Origin: JAGVIE01 sp964520905
Lineage (GTDB): Bacteria; Bacteroidota; Ignavibacteria; UBA10030; SZUA-254
NCBI GenBank assembly: GCA_964520905.1
Contig: CAZFQL010000010.1
Location: forward strand, 1 to 64,000
DNA length: 64,000 bases
Reading direction: 5' to 3'
Of the stretch, positions 19,328 to 27,802 are shown piece by piece (the stretch's first letter is position 1; each line of letters opens with the position of its first letter). The notes beneath the pieces were generated by a model, which worked only from the letters and a program-made list of their open reading frames with translations, did not search any database and was not told the origin of the DNA. A program made the translations under genes and the position numbers.

Positions 19328-20829
19328 CACCTCGCAATCTGATACGTTTTCTTTTTCTTCTGATCCTTTTTCTTTTGGGAACATTATCCGCCATCGCCAA
19401 TGAGGGATACGAAGTAGTGCCGGTAAATCCTTGGATGATCTTGCCGTTTGTTCTGTTATTACTTTCAATCGCGATTATACCGTTTATTAACCGTCATTGG
19501 TGGGAAAGGTACTATCCGCATGTTTCTATCGGTTTAGGGGCATTAGCGGTCGTTTATTACCTGTTTTTCCTGCAGAATTCAACTCGAATGCTGTATACCG
19601 GCATAGAATATCTCAGCTTTATCATTCTCATCGGCTCTCTGTTTGTTGTGTCCGGAGGGATACATATCCGCATCAAAGGTAAATCGACGCCGATTGCAAA
19701 CGTAATTCTGCTTGGCATCGGAGCTATTGTTTCGAACCTACTCGGGACTACCGGCGCATCGATGATTTTGATTCGACCCTATCTGCGTGTCAACAAGTAC
19801 CGGCTCAGGCCGTTTCATGTTGTGTTTTTCATTTTCATAGTCAGCAACATGGGTGGCGCTCTCACACCTATCGGAGATCCGCCGCTCTTCCTCGGATATC
19901 TGAAAGGAGTTCCGTTCTTCTGGGTTTTATTTTCGCTCTGGCATGTGTGGGCTTTAGCAATAGCGATTATTCTTCTGATCTTTTTTATTTTCGATTCGAT
20001 CAGCTTCCGTAAATATTGGGAACGCGTGAAGCATATCGATGAATCAGAGTTCGATGAGGAGGCAGAAGTTAGTGGACTGCACAACATTATCTTTTTATTG
20101 ATTATTCTTGTTGCGGTCTTCATCCAGAAACCGATGTTCCTCAGAGAATTTATGATGATCATCGCCGCTGTCGGTTCTTACAAGATGACGAAGAAAGAGA
20201 TTCACAAAAAGAATGATTTCAATTTCATTCCAATTAAGGAAGTAGCGGTTTTGTTCTTAGGAATATTTGCCACCATGGTTCCGGCGCTCGATTGGTTAGA
20301 GCTGAATGCTGCGAAAATTGGTATAACATCAGTAGGGCAATTTTATTGGGGGACTGGAATACTTTCCAGCGTGCTGGATAATGCACCGACCTATTTGAAT
20401 TTCCTGAGCGCTTCGATCGGACTTTTTGTCGATCAGGAAATTGTTAATCAGGTTTATCATTTAGTTACAACGAGAGGCGCCGATATTGCGAATATAACCG
20501 GAGCGCACGCAGAAGAAATTCGAAATACATTCGGTGTTTTGATGAAATATCATGCCGATCTTATCGCGGCGGGCAATGTACCGCTTTCGGATATTCAAAT
20601 ATCGTATCTCATCGGCAATCATGATATTTATCTTAAAGCAATCTCGATTGCGGCTGTCTTTTTCGGTGCTGTAACATATATTGGCAACGGACCGAACTTT
20701 ATGGTAAAATCTATTGCGGAACAATCGGGTGCAAAAGTTCCAAGTTTCGGCGAGTACCTCATTCGTTATTCTCTCCCAATTCTAATACCGATCTTTATTC
20801 TCGTTTGGTTGTTGTTCTTTACAGGATAA
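19324..20829 (+). CDS. nhaD: NhaD-type sodium:proton antiporter
   Basis: 501 residues, 11 to 13 membrane helices, of the ion-transporter superfamily that contains NhaD and citrate/arsenite carriers. The signature GALTPIGDPPLFLGYL and the second repeat DNAPTYLNFL, with TYIGNGPNFMVKSIAEQ near the end, match bacterial NhaD. It is coupled to nuoM by an ATGA overlap, so it is expressed with complex I; linking a Na+/H+ exchanger to the respiratory proton pump makes physiological sense but is inference. A degraded partial copy of its C-terminal part lies at 23832-24161. Confidence 0.88.
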   Translation: MTPRNLIRFLFLLILFLLGTLSAIANEGYEVVPVNPWMILPFVLLLLSIAIIPFINRHWWERYYPHVSIGLGALAVVYYLFFLQNSTRMLYTGIEYLSFIILIGSLFVVSGGIHIRIKGKSTPIANVILLGIGAIVSNLLGTTGASMILIRPYLRVNKYRLRPFHVVFFIFIVSNMGGALTPIGDPPLFLGYLKGVPFFWVLFSLWHVWALAIAIILLIFFIFDSISFRKYWERVKHIDESEFDEEAEVSGLHNIIFLLIILVAVFIQKPMFLREFMMIIAAVGSYKMTKKEIHKKNDFNFIPIKEVAVLFLGIFATMVPALDWLELNAAKIGITSVGQFYWGTGILSSVLDNAPTYLNFLSASIGLFVDQEIVNQVYHLVTTRGADIANITGAHAEEIRNTFGVLMKYHADLIAAGNVPLSDIQISYLIGNHDIYLKAISIAAVFFGAVTYIGNGPNFMVKSIAEQSGAKVPSFGEYLIRYSLPILIPIFILVWLLFFTG

Positions 20830-21056
20830 TCCCGATCCTCTAACCGTGAGTTGTCCACACTCCTAGTTCTAATCCTTTGGAATGATTAAGAAATAATATT
20901 ATTTCTATCTCGTTTCTATTTTAACGTCTATTCAGTCGCCATATAAATTTTCCCTTATGATTCATTAAGCCGCTATTCCGTTTGATTTATTGATTCTTAT
21001 CGTATATCTGTTTATTATTAAAAGGAAAAGGATTAATCTAATAGTGGTAGAATAAC

Positions 21057-21257
21057 ATGCAGAGAATTCTAATTTACATCAGCGGTATCTTAATTATTTT
21101 CACATCGATTTCGTGCGCCCAAAAAAAGAATAATGATCTGGGTCGATACCTCCAATATAATACCGTTGAGAGCAAAGCCCTTAAAGGAAATCTGATAGGC
21201 GATCCATATATTCGTCAAATGACGATTTTACTTCCACCATCGTATTTCAGATGGTGA
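21057..21257 (+). pseudogene. N-terminal remnant of a lipoprotein esterase-like gene
   Basis: 66 codons. Lipoprotein signal with a lipobox ending at Cys (IIFTSISC, then AQKK). The rest (SKALKGNLIGDPYIRQMTILLPPSYF) resembles the first strand of secreted esterases of the enterochelin-esterase type, where LPPSY or LPPGY starts the hydrolase domain. The catalytic domain is absent: the frame ends at TGA 21255-21257 and the next gene starts 23 bases later. Most likely a truncated gene; a genuine small lipoprotein is less likely. Confidence 0.5.
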
Positions 21258-21279
21258 ATTGAAAAAGGGGATTTAATTT

Positions 21280-22740
21280 ATGCTCTCGCTTGAATTAATT
21301 CTGCTGACCGGATCATTCCTGATTCTCTTAAGCATCGGTATCGCCCGATTAACCGACAACCTTGGGGTTCCAACATTATTACTTTTTCTTGGCATCGGAA
21401 TTTTAGCAGGGGCGGAGGGACCGGGAGGGATCCATTTTAATGATATAAGTTTCGCTCGTTCGTTGGGAATTGTTTCTTTGATCCTGATACTTTTTGCCGG
21501 TGGTTTAGATACACGATGGTCATCAGTTCGTACCGTTGTTTTTCAGGCAATTAGCTTATCGACATTAGGAGTTCTTATAACAGCGGGTGCTGTTGGTATT
21601 TTTGTCTCTTACTTTTTTAACTTTTCTATACTCGAGGGTTTACTACTCGGTGCGGTTGTTTCTTCAACAGATGCCGCTGCAGTTTTCTCTGTATTGCGTT
21701 CGAGAAATGTGAGTCTGAGCGGTCAATTAAAACCGTTGCTCGAGCTTGAATCAGGCAGTAACGATCCAATGGCAGTATTTCTTACTATTGGCATCATTCA
21801 AATTCTTATTAACCCGTTTACTACGTGGACCGATATAATCGTTTTGTTCATCGTCCAGATGGGAATTGGCGCTTTGGGTGGTTTAGTGTTTGGAAAGTTA
21901 ATCGTTTTCTTGCTGAATCATTTAAAAATATATTATGAAGGAGTCTATCCGGTATTCACGCTTGCATTTGCAATTCTCGTCTATTCGATAATATCAATCA
22001 TCGGTGGAAGTGGATTTCTTGCTGTTTATCTTGCAGGAATTTTGTTAGGGAATTCCGAAGTTGTTCATAAAAAGAATATGTTTCGTTTCTTTGATGGAAT
22101 GGCATGGCTTAGCCAAATAGGAATGTTTCTAACGTTAGGATTATTGATCTATCCATCTCATATTCTTCCCGTTTTAGGAATCGGTTTAACTACATCATTG
22201 TTTTTAATGTTTGTAGCTCGGCCCATCAGTGTGTTTGTTTCACTTATCAGTAAGAAATTTCACTGGCGTGAAAAGGCGATGGTCTCATGGGTGGGACTGC
22301 GAGGTGCTGTGCCAATTATACTTGCTACATTTCCATTGTTAGCTAATCTTCCAAACTCGGAAATGATGTTTAACATCGTATTTTTTATTGTTCTCACCTC
22401 AGCGTTGTTTCAGGGGTGGTCAATTCCAATTGTGGCAAGATTGCTTAAAGTTGACGCACCCTGGCAGCATAAGAGGAAGTACCCGATAGAGTTCGAGCCG
22501 CCTCGCGGTGTCGATACTGAGTTGATTGATTTCATCGTTCCGTATAATGCTGATATGATCGGGAAATCGATCGTCGAGTTAGGATTGCCTGATGATAGTT
22601 TGATTGTTTTGATAAGTCGTAACGATGAATATATTGTACCGAGCGGTGGAACTTCATTAGAAGCCGGAGATACTTTACTGATACTTGTGAACAAACAAAA
22701 TATGCCGCGTGTGCGTGAAATATTTTCTGAACAAAAATAA
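21280..22740 (+). CDS. K+/H+ antiporter (CvrA/NhaP2-like) with TrkA-C domain
   Basis: 486 residues. About 12 membrane helices of the CPA1 exchanger family, with SSTDAAAVFSVL and ELESGSNDPMAVFLT as the ion-binding region, then a C-terminal TrkA-C regulatory domain (about 410-485: IGKSIVELGLPDDSLIVLI to LEAGDTLLILV). This architecture is that of bacterial NhaP2/CvrA, which exchange K+ for H+. GGGG-type site 8 bases before the start. It lies in the accessory block between nuoM and nuoN. Confidence 0.88.
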   Translation: MLSLELILLTGSFLILLSIGIARLTDNLGVPTLLLFLGIGILAGAEGPGGIHFNDISFARSLGIVSLILILFAGGLDTRWSSVRTVVFQAISLSTLGVLITAGAVGIFVSYFFNFSILEGLLLGAVVSSTDAAAVFSVLRSRNVSLSGQLKPLLELESGSNDPMAVFLTIGIIQILINPFTTWTDIIVLFIVQMGIGALGGLVFGKLIVFLLNHLKIYYEGVYPVFTLAFAILVYSIISIIGGSGFLAVYLAGILLGNSEVVHKKNMFRFFDGMAWLSQIGMFLTLGLLIYPSHILPVLGIGLTTSLFLMFVARPISVFVSLISKKFHWREKAMVSWVGLRGAVPIILATFPLLANLPNSEMMFNIVFFIVLTSALFQGWSIPIVARLLKVDAPWQHKRKYPIEFEPPRGVDTELIDFIVPYNADMIGKSIVELGLPDDSLIVLISRNDEYIVPSGGTSLEAGDTLLILVNKQNMPRVREIFSEQK

Positions 22741-22828
22741 TTAAGCAGGAGATTATCTGAAGTCACGAACACAATTCAGTGTGTGTTGTTTTGATATAGT
22801 TGGATAACTATTTCCTGCTATTAGAATA

Positions 22829-23731
22829 TTATTTTTTGATATATTCACCGAAACGATTTTGGAAAACAGCTTTGTGAATGGGATGGGTAATGGTTAGTAC
22901 CGGAATGCTTACTCTGCGTACAACCTCTTCGGTAGTATTTCCGATTTGTACTCTTCGCATTCCGCGCGCGCCATGCGTTCCCATAACAATCAAATCTGCC
23001 TCATATTCTTGTGCCAATCGAACTATGGCATTTTCCGGTTCAATATCTTTATCAACAAACTTCTCTGTGTTTACCTCAGATGCTCGTTCGTGGTATATCT
23101 GCAAATCCGGGAATTTATCAATGAGACGTTCCGGATGATCAAGAGAGATGTCGGCAACATGCAGCAACAATAGTTTGGCAGAGTAGTAACGTGCGATTGA
23201 TATTGCATACGGAAGAGCATAGTTACCATATTCAGAAAAATCTGTCGGGCACAAAACGGTTTTAATTTGTGGAACAAAAGTATCATTTTGCGGACCGATA
23301 GTGAAAATTGGAGTTCGTATAAGTCGAACGATGCGTTCCGCAGTTCTTCCGATAAGATGTGGTGATGAGCGCCCCAGTCCAAGAGTTGAAAGCGCAACTG
23401 CTGAATATCCGGTTGTTTCGGCTTCATTAATAATTTCTCTGTATGGCGTTCCATAGCGTATTAGAACATTAGTACGTTCCTTGTCTAAGTTAAGAGTTTG
23501 TATAATTTCTGAGAATTTTTGTTGAGCCAACTCCTCAATTACTTTATGGTGTTCTGAACGTTGATGCTCGCTTTGCATAAAATATCCCGGAGCTGTTGTA
23601 AAATATTCATCAACATAAAGTAATGTAATTGTTCCCTTTAAACGTTCAACAGCAAACATGGCAAAGCGAATAGCATCAAGTGAGCTGGCAGAAAAATCTG
23701 TCGGACATAGTATTCTTTCAAGTTTATACAT
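22829..23731 (-). CDS. tandem universal stress protein
   Basis: 300 residues: two Usp domains, about 1-145 and 150-290, each starting with the typical ILCPTDFS or VLCPTDFS strand. The second carries a full nucleotide-binding motif GTHG-x9-GN (MGTHGARGMRRVQIGNTTE). The first has the weaker version STLGLGRSSPHLIGRT. Only gene on the minus strand with good support in this window; it faces the K+/H+ antiporter. An AAAGGA site lies just before its start. The inverted repeat AGCAGGA/TCCTGCT (22744-22750, 22813-22819) lies between the two converging genes. Role: stress response, ligand probably ATP; exact function unknown. Confidence 0.9.
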   Translation of the reverse strand: MYKLERILCPTDFSASSLDAIRFAMFAVERLKGTITLLYVDEYFTTAPGYFMQSEHQRSEHHKVIEELAQQKFSEIIQTLNLDKERTNVLIRYGTPYREIINEAETTGYSAVALSTLGLGRSSPHLIGRTAERIVRLIRTPIFTIGPQNDTFVPQIKTVLCPTDFSEYGNYALPYAISIARYYSAKLLLLHVADISLDHPERLIDKFPDLQIYHERASEVNTEKFVDKDIEPENAIVRLAQEYEADLIVMGTHGARGMRRVQIGNTTEEVVRRVSIPVLTITHPIHKAVFQNRFGEYIKK

Positions 23732-23831
23732 TCTATCCTTTATTCCGCTTGTTCAATATCGTGATTCTTTTACTGATAATTGATCTTAAATAAAGATACA
23801 ATATTTTTCAGAAACATTTACTAACTATTCA

Positions 23832-24161
23832 TTGCTCATCATTACATATTATGTAGTGCATCTTATCTCAAAGTATAGCTCTGATATTGCAATCATTACA
23901 GGTATCCAGAATAACGAATTTCTTAACAGATTCCACGTGTTGATGAAGAATGACACTAATTTTGTTGCGAAGGGAAATGTACCGGTGTCCGATATTCAGG
24001 TGTGCTATCTCATCGTCAGCAGACCGAACTTTATGGTAAAATCGATTGCTGAACAAACAGGTGCAAAGTGCCTGAGCTTTGCCGATTACATTTTCCGATA
24101 TTCACTTCAAATATTGATACCGGTTTTTATTTTCGTGTGGTTGTTGTTCTTTAAGGGATGA
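23832..24161 (+). pseudogene. degraded C-terminal fragment of an NhaD-type antiporter
   Basis: The 109-codon frame matches the last 125 or so residues of the antiporter at 19324-20829: VLMK, GNVP-SDIQ--YLI, PNFMVKSIAEQ-GAK and a common ILIP-FI-VWLLFF end. It lacks 23 residues, one whole membrane helix, between YLI and PNFMV. That equals 69 bases lost between two GGCAA copies that the intact gene still has (20614 and 20683). No N-terminal two-thirds exists upstream. The fragment has drifted clearly from the intact copy, so the duplication is old or the fragment came from a paralogue. Confidence 0.8.
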
Positions 24162-24286
24162 ACTGTCTGAATGGGTCTCCCATTTATTCTGGAACCGGAT
24201 TCCCCGTTATCGTAATACAAAAAAAATATTTTAAGTTGGAAATAACTTTTTTATAATGTATTTTTAAATAGCTTAGGCAGCAATAA

Positions 24287-24361
24287 AAAAAACCTGTCTC
24301 CGGGATCCCACGTGATTCGCTGGCCCTCCCACGGCAATCACAACCCGGGGATAGGTTTTTT
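24287..24361. terminator. long A/T-flanked hairpin, two-way terminator or small RNA 3' end
   Basis: Arms 24287-24304 and 24344-24361 (18 bases each) pair completely if two G-U pairs are allowed, starting with AAAAAACC and ending with GGTTTTTT. A second inner stem (GTGATT with AATCAC, then TGG with CCA) leaves a loop containing CCCTCCC. The structure would stop transcription in both directions. A TATAAT at 24252-24257 would place a start near 24264 and make a transcript of about 100 bases ending in the T tract, but no good -35 is seen. The rest of the 24162-24474 gap holds nothing else I can name. Confidence 0.6.
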
Positions 24362-24474
24362 GTTTACTATTTTTACTTGATTGGTTCGATATAGATTTGT
24401 AAATTGAACGACATGAAATGAGATTTCAGATTTCGGTAAAAATAATAAATCCTAAAAACTAAATCATTGATAAA

Positions 24475-27400
24475 ATGGAAAATTCTCTTGTCCATATTCG
24501 TCAGCTTGTGAACGATTTTCGTGAACACGAGAAAGCGTATCTTGCTCCTTCATATCAGGAGTCGCAGGTGCGGCAGGATTTCATAGATAAGTTTTTCACT
24601 GTGCTTGGGTGGGATGTAAGCCACCAGCGGCAGAAGAATCCGTACGAGCAGGAGGTGAAGATCGAGAACCGCATGCGGACTGAAGGAACACAGCGCCGCG
24701 CCGATTATGCATTCTTCATCGCACCGAACTACCGCGACGTAAAGTTCTTCGTTGAAGCAAAGAAACCTGCACACGACCTTGCCAATCCGAATTATTATTA
24801 CCAAACCGTACGATACGGATGGAATAAAACAACACCTATTGCCATACTCACCGACTTCGAGGAATTTCACATCCTCGATTGCCGTTTTAAGCCGAACATA
24901 AAAACAGTGCTCGACCACAAGATTAAATCGTTCCACTACTCGCAATACACAGATGAGGAAATATTTAAAAAGATTTTTTATCTCTTCGGTAGGGATGCTG
25001 TTGCAGGCGGATCGCTGGAAAAGTTTGCCGAAACACTTTCAAAGCCGCGCGGCAAAGGTGCGAAGAAAGGAATCGTTCGGGGAAGATACCAGCAGGTCGA
25101 TGAAGCATTTTTGGAATTGCTCGATGGTTACCGCGATACACTTGCGCATGCGTTCAAGAATAAAAACCCGCACCTCGACGGTGAAGCCCTAACCGAAGCG
25201 GTACAACGCACGCTCGACCGGCTTGTCTTCATACGCTTCCTCGAAGATAAAGGGATTGAAGAACCGGTGATAATCAACCTCGTCGAGAAACAGTTGGCGT
25301 GGGGTTCATTTATTACATTGTGCCGAAGCATGGAGCCGAAGTATAACGGGCTTGTTTTCAAGCCGCACCCGGTAATAGATAGCCCAACATTTATAGCTCC
25401 CGATGATAAAATGTTCGGTGAAATATGCGGAGATATTTCCGATCCAACATCGCCGTACGACTTTAACACAATTCCTATCTCCATTCTCGGCAGTATTTAC
25501 GAGCGTTTCCTCGGTAAGATTGTAACTACAACCGACAAGCGTGCGAAAGTTATTGAGAAACCGGAGGTGCGCAAAGCAGGCGGTGTGTATTACACGCCTG
25601 AGTATATTGTGCGGTACATTGTAAGTGAGACGGTGGGGAAGTTGCTGTATGATGAGCTACAACAAGAAACAACCCGTCATGCTGAACTTGTTTCAGCATC
25701 TGTTCCCGGCTTGGTTCAGATTCCGAAACAAGTTCGGAATGACGCTCTGTTCAAACTCACACCCGCCGAGGTGGCGAAGCTGAAGATCATTGACATTGCC
25801 TGTGGCTCCGGATCGTTCCTGCTCGAAGTGTACAGCCAGCTTCTCGATTACCACACGCGGTATTATAACGAGTTTCCGGAGAAGGCGAAAAAAGGCGACA
25901 CGGAAACGCGCGAGGGGAAGATAGTTCTCTCGCACAAGAAGCGGCAGGAGATTTTGGTGAACAACATTTACGGTGTTGACATAGATTTTCAGGCAACGGA
26001 GGTAACACAGCTTTCGCTTTACCTGAAGCTGATGGAAGACGTAACGATGAACGACGCCTACCAGTTCAGCTTGCTGAAAGAGAGGATGCTTCCCGACTTG
26101 CGGCGCAACATTGTGTGCGGCAACTCGCTTATCGGTCGTGATATTTTGGACGGCAAACTATTCGACGATGAAACCGAGCGCACGCTGAAGCCGATGAACT
26201 TCGAGGATGTATTTCCACACATATTTTCCCCTCTTGAGAGGGGACAAAGGGGTGTGTCGGATTGCGGACCTGTCCGCCAAAGTTCCGAAAGCATTCGAGA
26301 CGAAGGCGGGTTCGATGTTGTTGTAGGGAATCCGCCGTATGGGGCGAATTTTGATTCGCTCGCAATGACCTTTCTCGAAAAAAGATTCAAGACTTATGTT
26401 GGGCGCGGAGAAAGCTATTTGTTGTTTGTTGAACGAGCTCTGAAACTATTGAAACACGATGGCTATTTTGGCTACATAATTCCCGACACATACTTGAACC
26501 TTGGCTTTACCAAAGCTCTTCGGGATTTACTTCTTCAAAATGCAAAAATCCGTGAGGTTGTCCGGTTACCTTCGACAGTGTTCTCTGGAGCCGTTGTCGA
26601 CACAACTATTTTGACTTTTCAAAAAGCTCGTCCGACTAAAGATTATCATCCCGTGGATGTCCAAGTCAGGCTCTTTAATAGGAAATCAAAGATTACTGCC
26701 GTTAGCAATGCTATGCGTGAGTTTAGCATCCATTCAGGACTCTGGTTCCAACAGGATTCTTTTAATCTAGAGAGTAGTGAAACTGAAAACAGGATTTCAG
26801 AGAAAATCCAAAATGCTAATCCTGTCGTAGCAGACTACGCCGACATGTTTTCAGGTATCAAGGCTTACGAAGTTGGCAAAGGGGATCCGTCTCAAAACGA
26901 AAAAGTTCGAGATAATAAACCGTTTACATCTGAGAAGAAAAAGGACAACGCGTGGTCGCCTCTCTTCGATGGAAAACACATCGGACGCTACGAATTGTTG
27001 TGGCGGGAGGACAACTGGGTTCATTATGGCAAATGGTTAGCGGCACCGCGAGAAGAGGAAAACTTTATCGGAAAGAAGCTGCTCATTCGGAAAATTGTTG
27101 GTAAGACCCTGCTGGCAATGTATGTTCCTTACACCTCATATTGTAATACGCTCCTCTTCATTCTGAAGACAAAACCGGGATGCTTGTTTCGCTACGAATG
27201 CTTACTAGGGATTCTCAACTCAACATTAATCGGCTGGTACTTCCGAAAAAAGTTTCAGATCAGCGATGAAGATTTGTTTCCGCAAATAATGATTCGCGAT
27301 ATCTTGAAGTTTCCAATTCCATCTGTGGACAAAGCCCGTCACGATTACATCGTATCACTCGTCGAGCAGATGCTTGCCGCAAAAGCCAAGCACGCCGCCA

Positions 27401-27528
27401 CAACAACCGAGTCGGAGAAGAACCGCCTCGATATCCAGATCGAAGCCCTCGACCGGCAGATAGATGAAGCAGTGTATGACCTGTATGGATTGACGGAGGA
27501 GGAGATAAGGATTGTGGAAGGGCGGTAG
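24475..27528 (+). CDS. type IIG restriction-modification enzyme (Eco57I-like)
   Basis: 1017 residues combining cutting, methylation and target recognition in one chain. Nuclease domain at the N-terminus: Asp77 in RRADYAFF and Glu94-Ala-Lys96 in FFVEAKKP. Methyltransferase: motif I IACGSGS (441-447) and motif IV NPPYG (619-623), preceded by YYTPEYIVRYIV, the usual entry of N6-adenine methyltransferases of this class. C-terminal target-recognition domain, TaqI-like (about 790-1000, with FPQIMIRDILKFPIP). Two foreign stretches interrupt it in frame, at residues 401-423 and about 586-611. Both coincide with palindromic DNA repeats. No stop is introduced, so it may still work. No specificity partner is needed or seen. 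Confidence 0.9.
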   Translation: MENSLVHIRQLVNDFREHEKAYLAPSYQESQVRQDFIDKFFTVLGWDVSHQRQKNPYEQEVKIENRMRTEGTQRRADYAFFIAPNYRDVKFFVEAKKPAHDLANPNYYYQTVRYGWNKTTPIAILTDFEEFHILDCRFKPNIKTVLDHKIKSFHYSQYTDEEIFKKIFYLFGRDAVAGGSLEKFAETLSKPRGKGAKKGIVRGRYQQVDEAFLELLDGYRDTLAHAFKNKNPHLDGEALTEAVQRTLDRLVFIRFLEDKGIEEPVIINLVEKQLAWGSFITLCRSMEPKYNGLVFKPHPVIDSPTFIAPDDKMFGEICGDISDPTSPYDFNTIPISILGSIYERFLGKIVTTTDKRAKVIEKPEVRKAGGVYYTPEYIVRYIVSETVGKLLYDELQQETTRHAELVSASVPGLVQIPKQVRNDALFKLTPAEVAKLKIIDIACGSGSFLLEVYSQLLDYHTRYYNEFPEKAKKGDTETREGKIVLSHKKRQEILVNNIYGVDIDFQATEVTQLSLYLKLMEDVTMNDAYQFSLLKERMLPDLRRNIVCGNSLIGRDILDGKLFDDETERTLKPMNFEDVFPHIFSPLERGQRGVSDCGPVRQSSESIRDEGGFDVVVGNPPYGANFDSLAMTFLEKRFKTYVGRGESYLLFVERALKLLKHDGYFGYIIPDTYLNLGFTKALRDLLLQNAKIREVVRLPSTVFSGAVVDTTILTFQKARPTKDYHPVDVQVRLFNRKSKITAVSNAMREFSIHSGLWFQQDSFNLESSETENRISEKIQNANPVVADYADMFSGIKAYEVGKGDPSQNEKVRDNKPFTSEKKKDNAWSPLFDGKHIGRYELLWREDNWVHYGKWLAAPREEENFIGKKLLIRKIVGKTLLAMYVPYTSYCNTLLFILKTKPGCLFRYECLLGILNSTLIGWYFRKKFQISDEDLFPQIMIRDILKFPIPSVDKARHDYIVSLVEQMLAAKAKHAATTTESEKNRLDIQIEALDRQIDEAVYDLYGLTEEEIRIVEGR
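25675..25744. repeat. palindromic repeat inserted in frame in the type IIG gene
   Basis: Arms 25675-25702 and 25717-25744 (28 bases each) match as inverted copies at 24 of 28 positions. In the gene frame it reads RHAELVSAS ... IPKQVRND. The RHAELVSAS/KQVRND signature is known to me as an abundant dispersed palindrome in several bacterial groups, also found translated inside proteins. It lies between the YYTPEY entry and motif I of the methyltransferase, in what is normally a variable loop. Confidence 0.85.
26228..26310. repeat. second palindromic repeat cluster in the type IIG gene
   Basis: CCCCTCTTGAGAGGGG (26228-26243) is a perfect palindrome, followed by GACAAAGGGGTG and then a CCTGTCCGCC ... 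GGCGGG pair (about 26269-26310). Both words are of the kind that recur between genes in related genomes. The gene frame stays open and gives FSPLERGQRGVS plus about 15 more residues directly before the GGFDVVVGNPPYG motif, where related enzymes have a short loop. Confidence 0.7.
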
Positions 27529-27596
27529 TTGCAACCTGCTACCAAGATAAACTAAGCGGAGCAAAGAAAAAGGATCAGGGTAAGGTCTCAGGTAGA

Positions 27597-27634
27597 TCGA
27601 ACTTCAGTTCGATGCCAAGCGAGCTAAAGCTCGC
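27597..27634. repeat. double palindrome downstream of the type IIG gene
   Basis: TCGAACTTCAGTTCGA (27597-27612) and GCGAGCTAAAGCTCGC (27619-27634) are two adjacent perfect hairpins. They lie in the 274-base gap before nuoN. They look like a dispersed intergenic repeat rather than a terminator, since no T tract follows. Apart from these, the gap 27529-27802 shows no gene. Confidence 0.65.
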
Positions 27635-27802
27635 TCTACAATTTATTGAACTGAAAGAAAAGAAAAAGCATTTGGCTTTAGCTACATGGAGAATGATGCT
27701 GAAGGATATTATATTTTATTCTTCTTAATCGGTCTCGTATTTTTGTTTCTTTCCTAAAAATTCCCTAATTTATCACAACATTTAAACGATATTCATAAGG
27801 CA

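Noticed and set aside
24236..24257. TTGGAA and TATAAT as a full promoter
   Set aside because: The spacer is only 10 bases; only the -10 part is believable.
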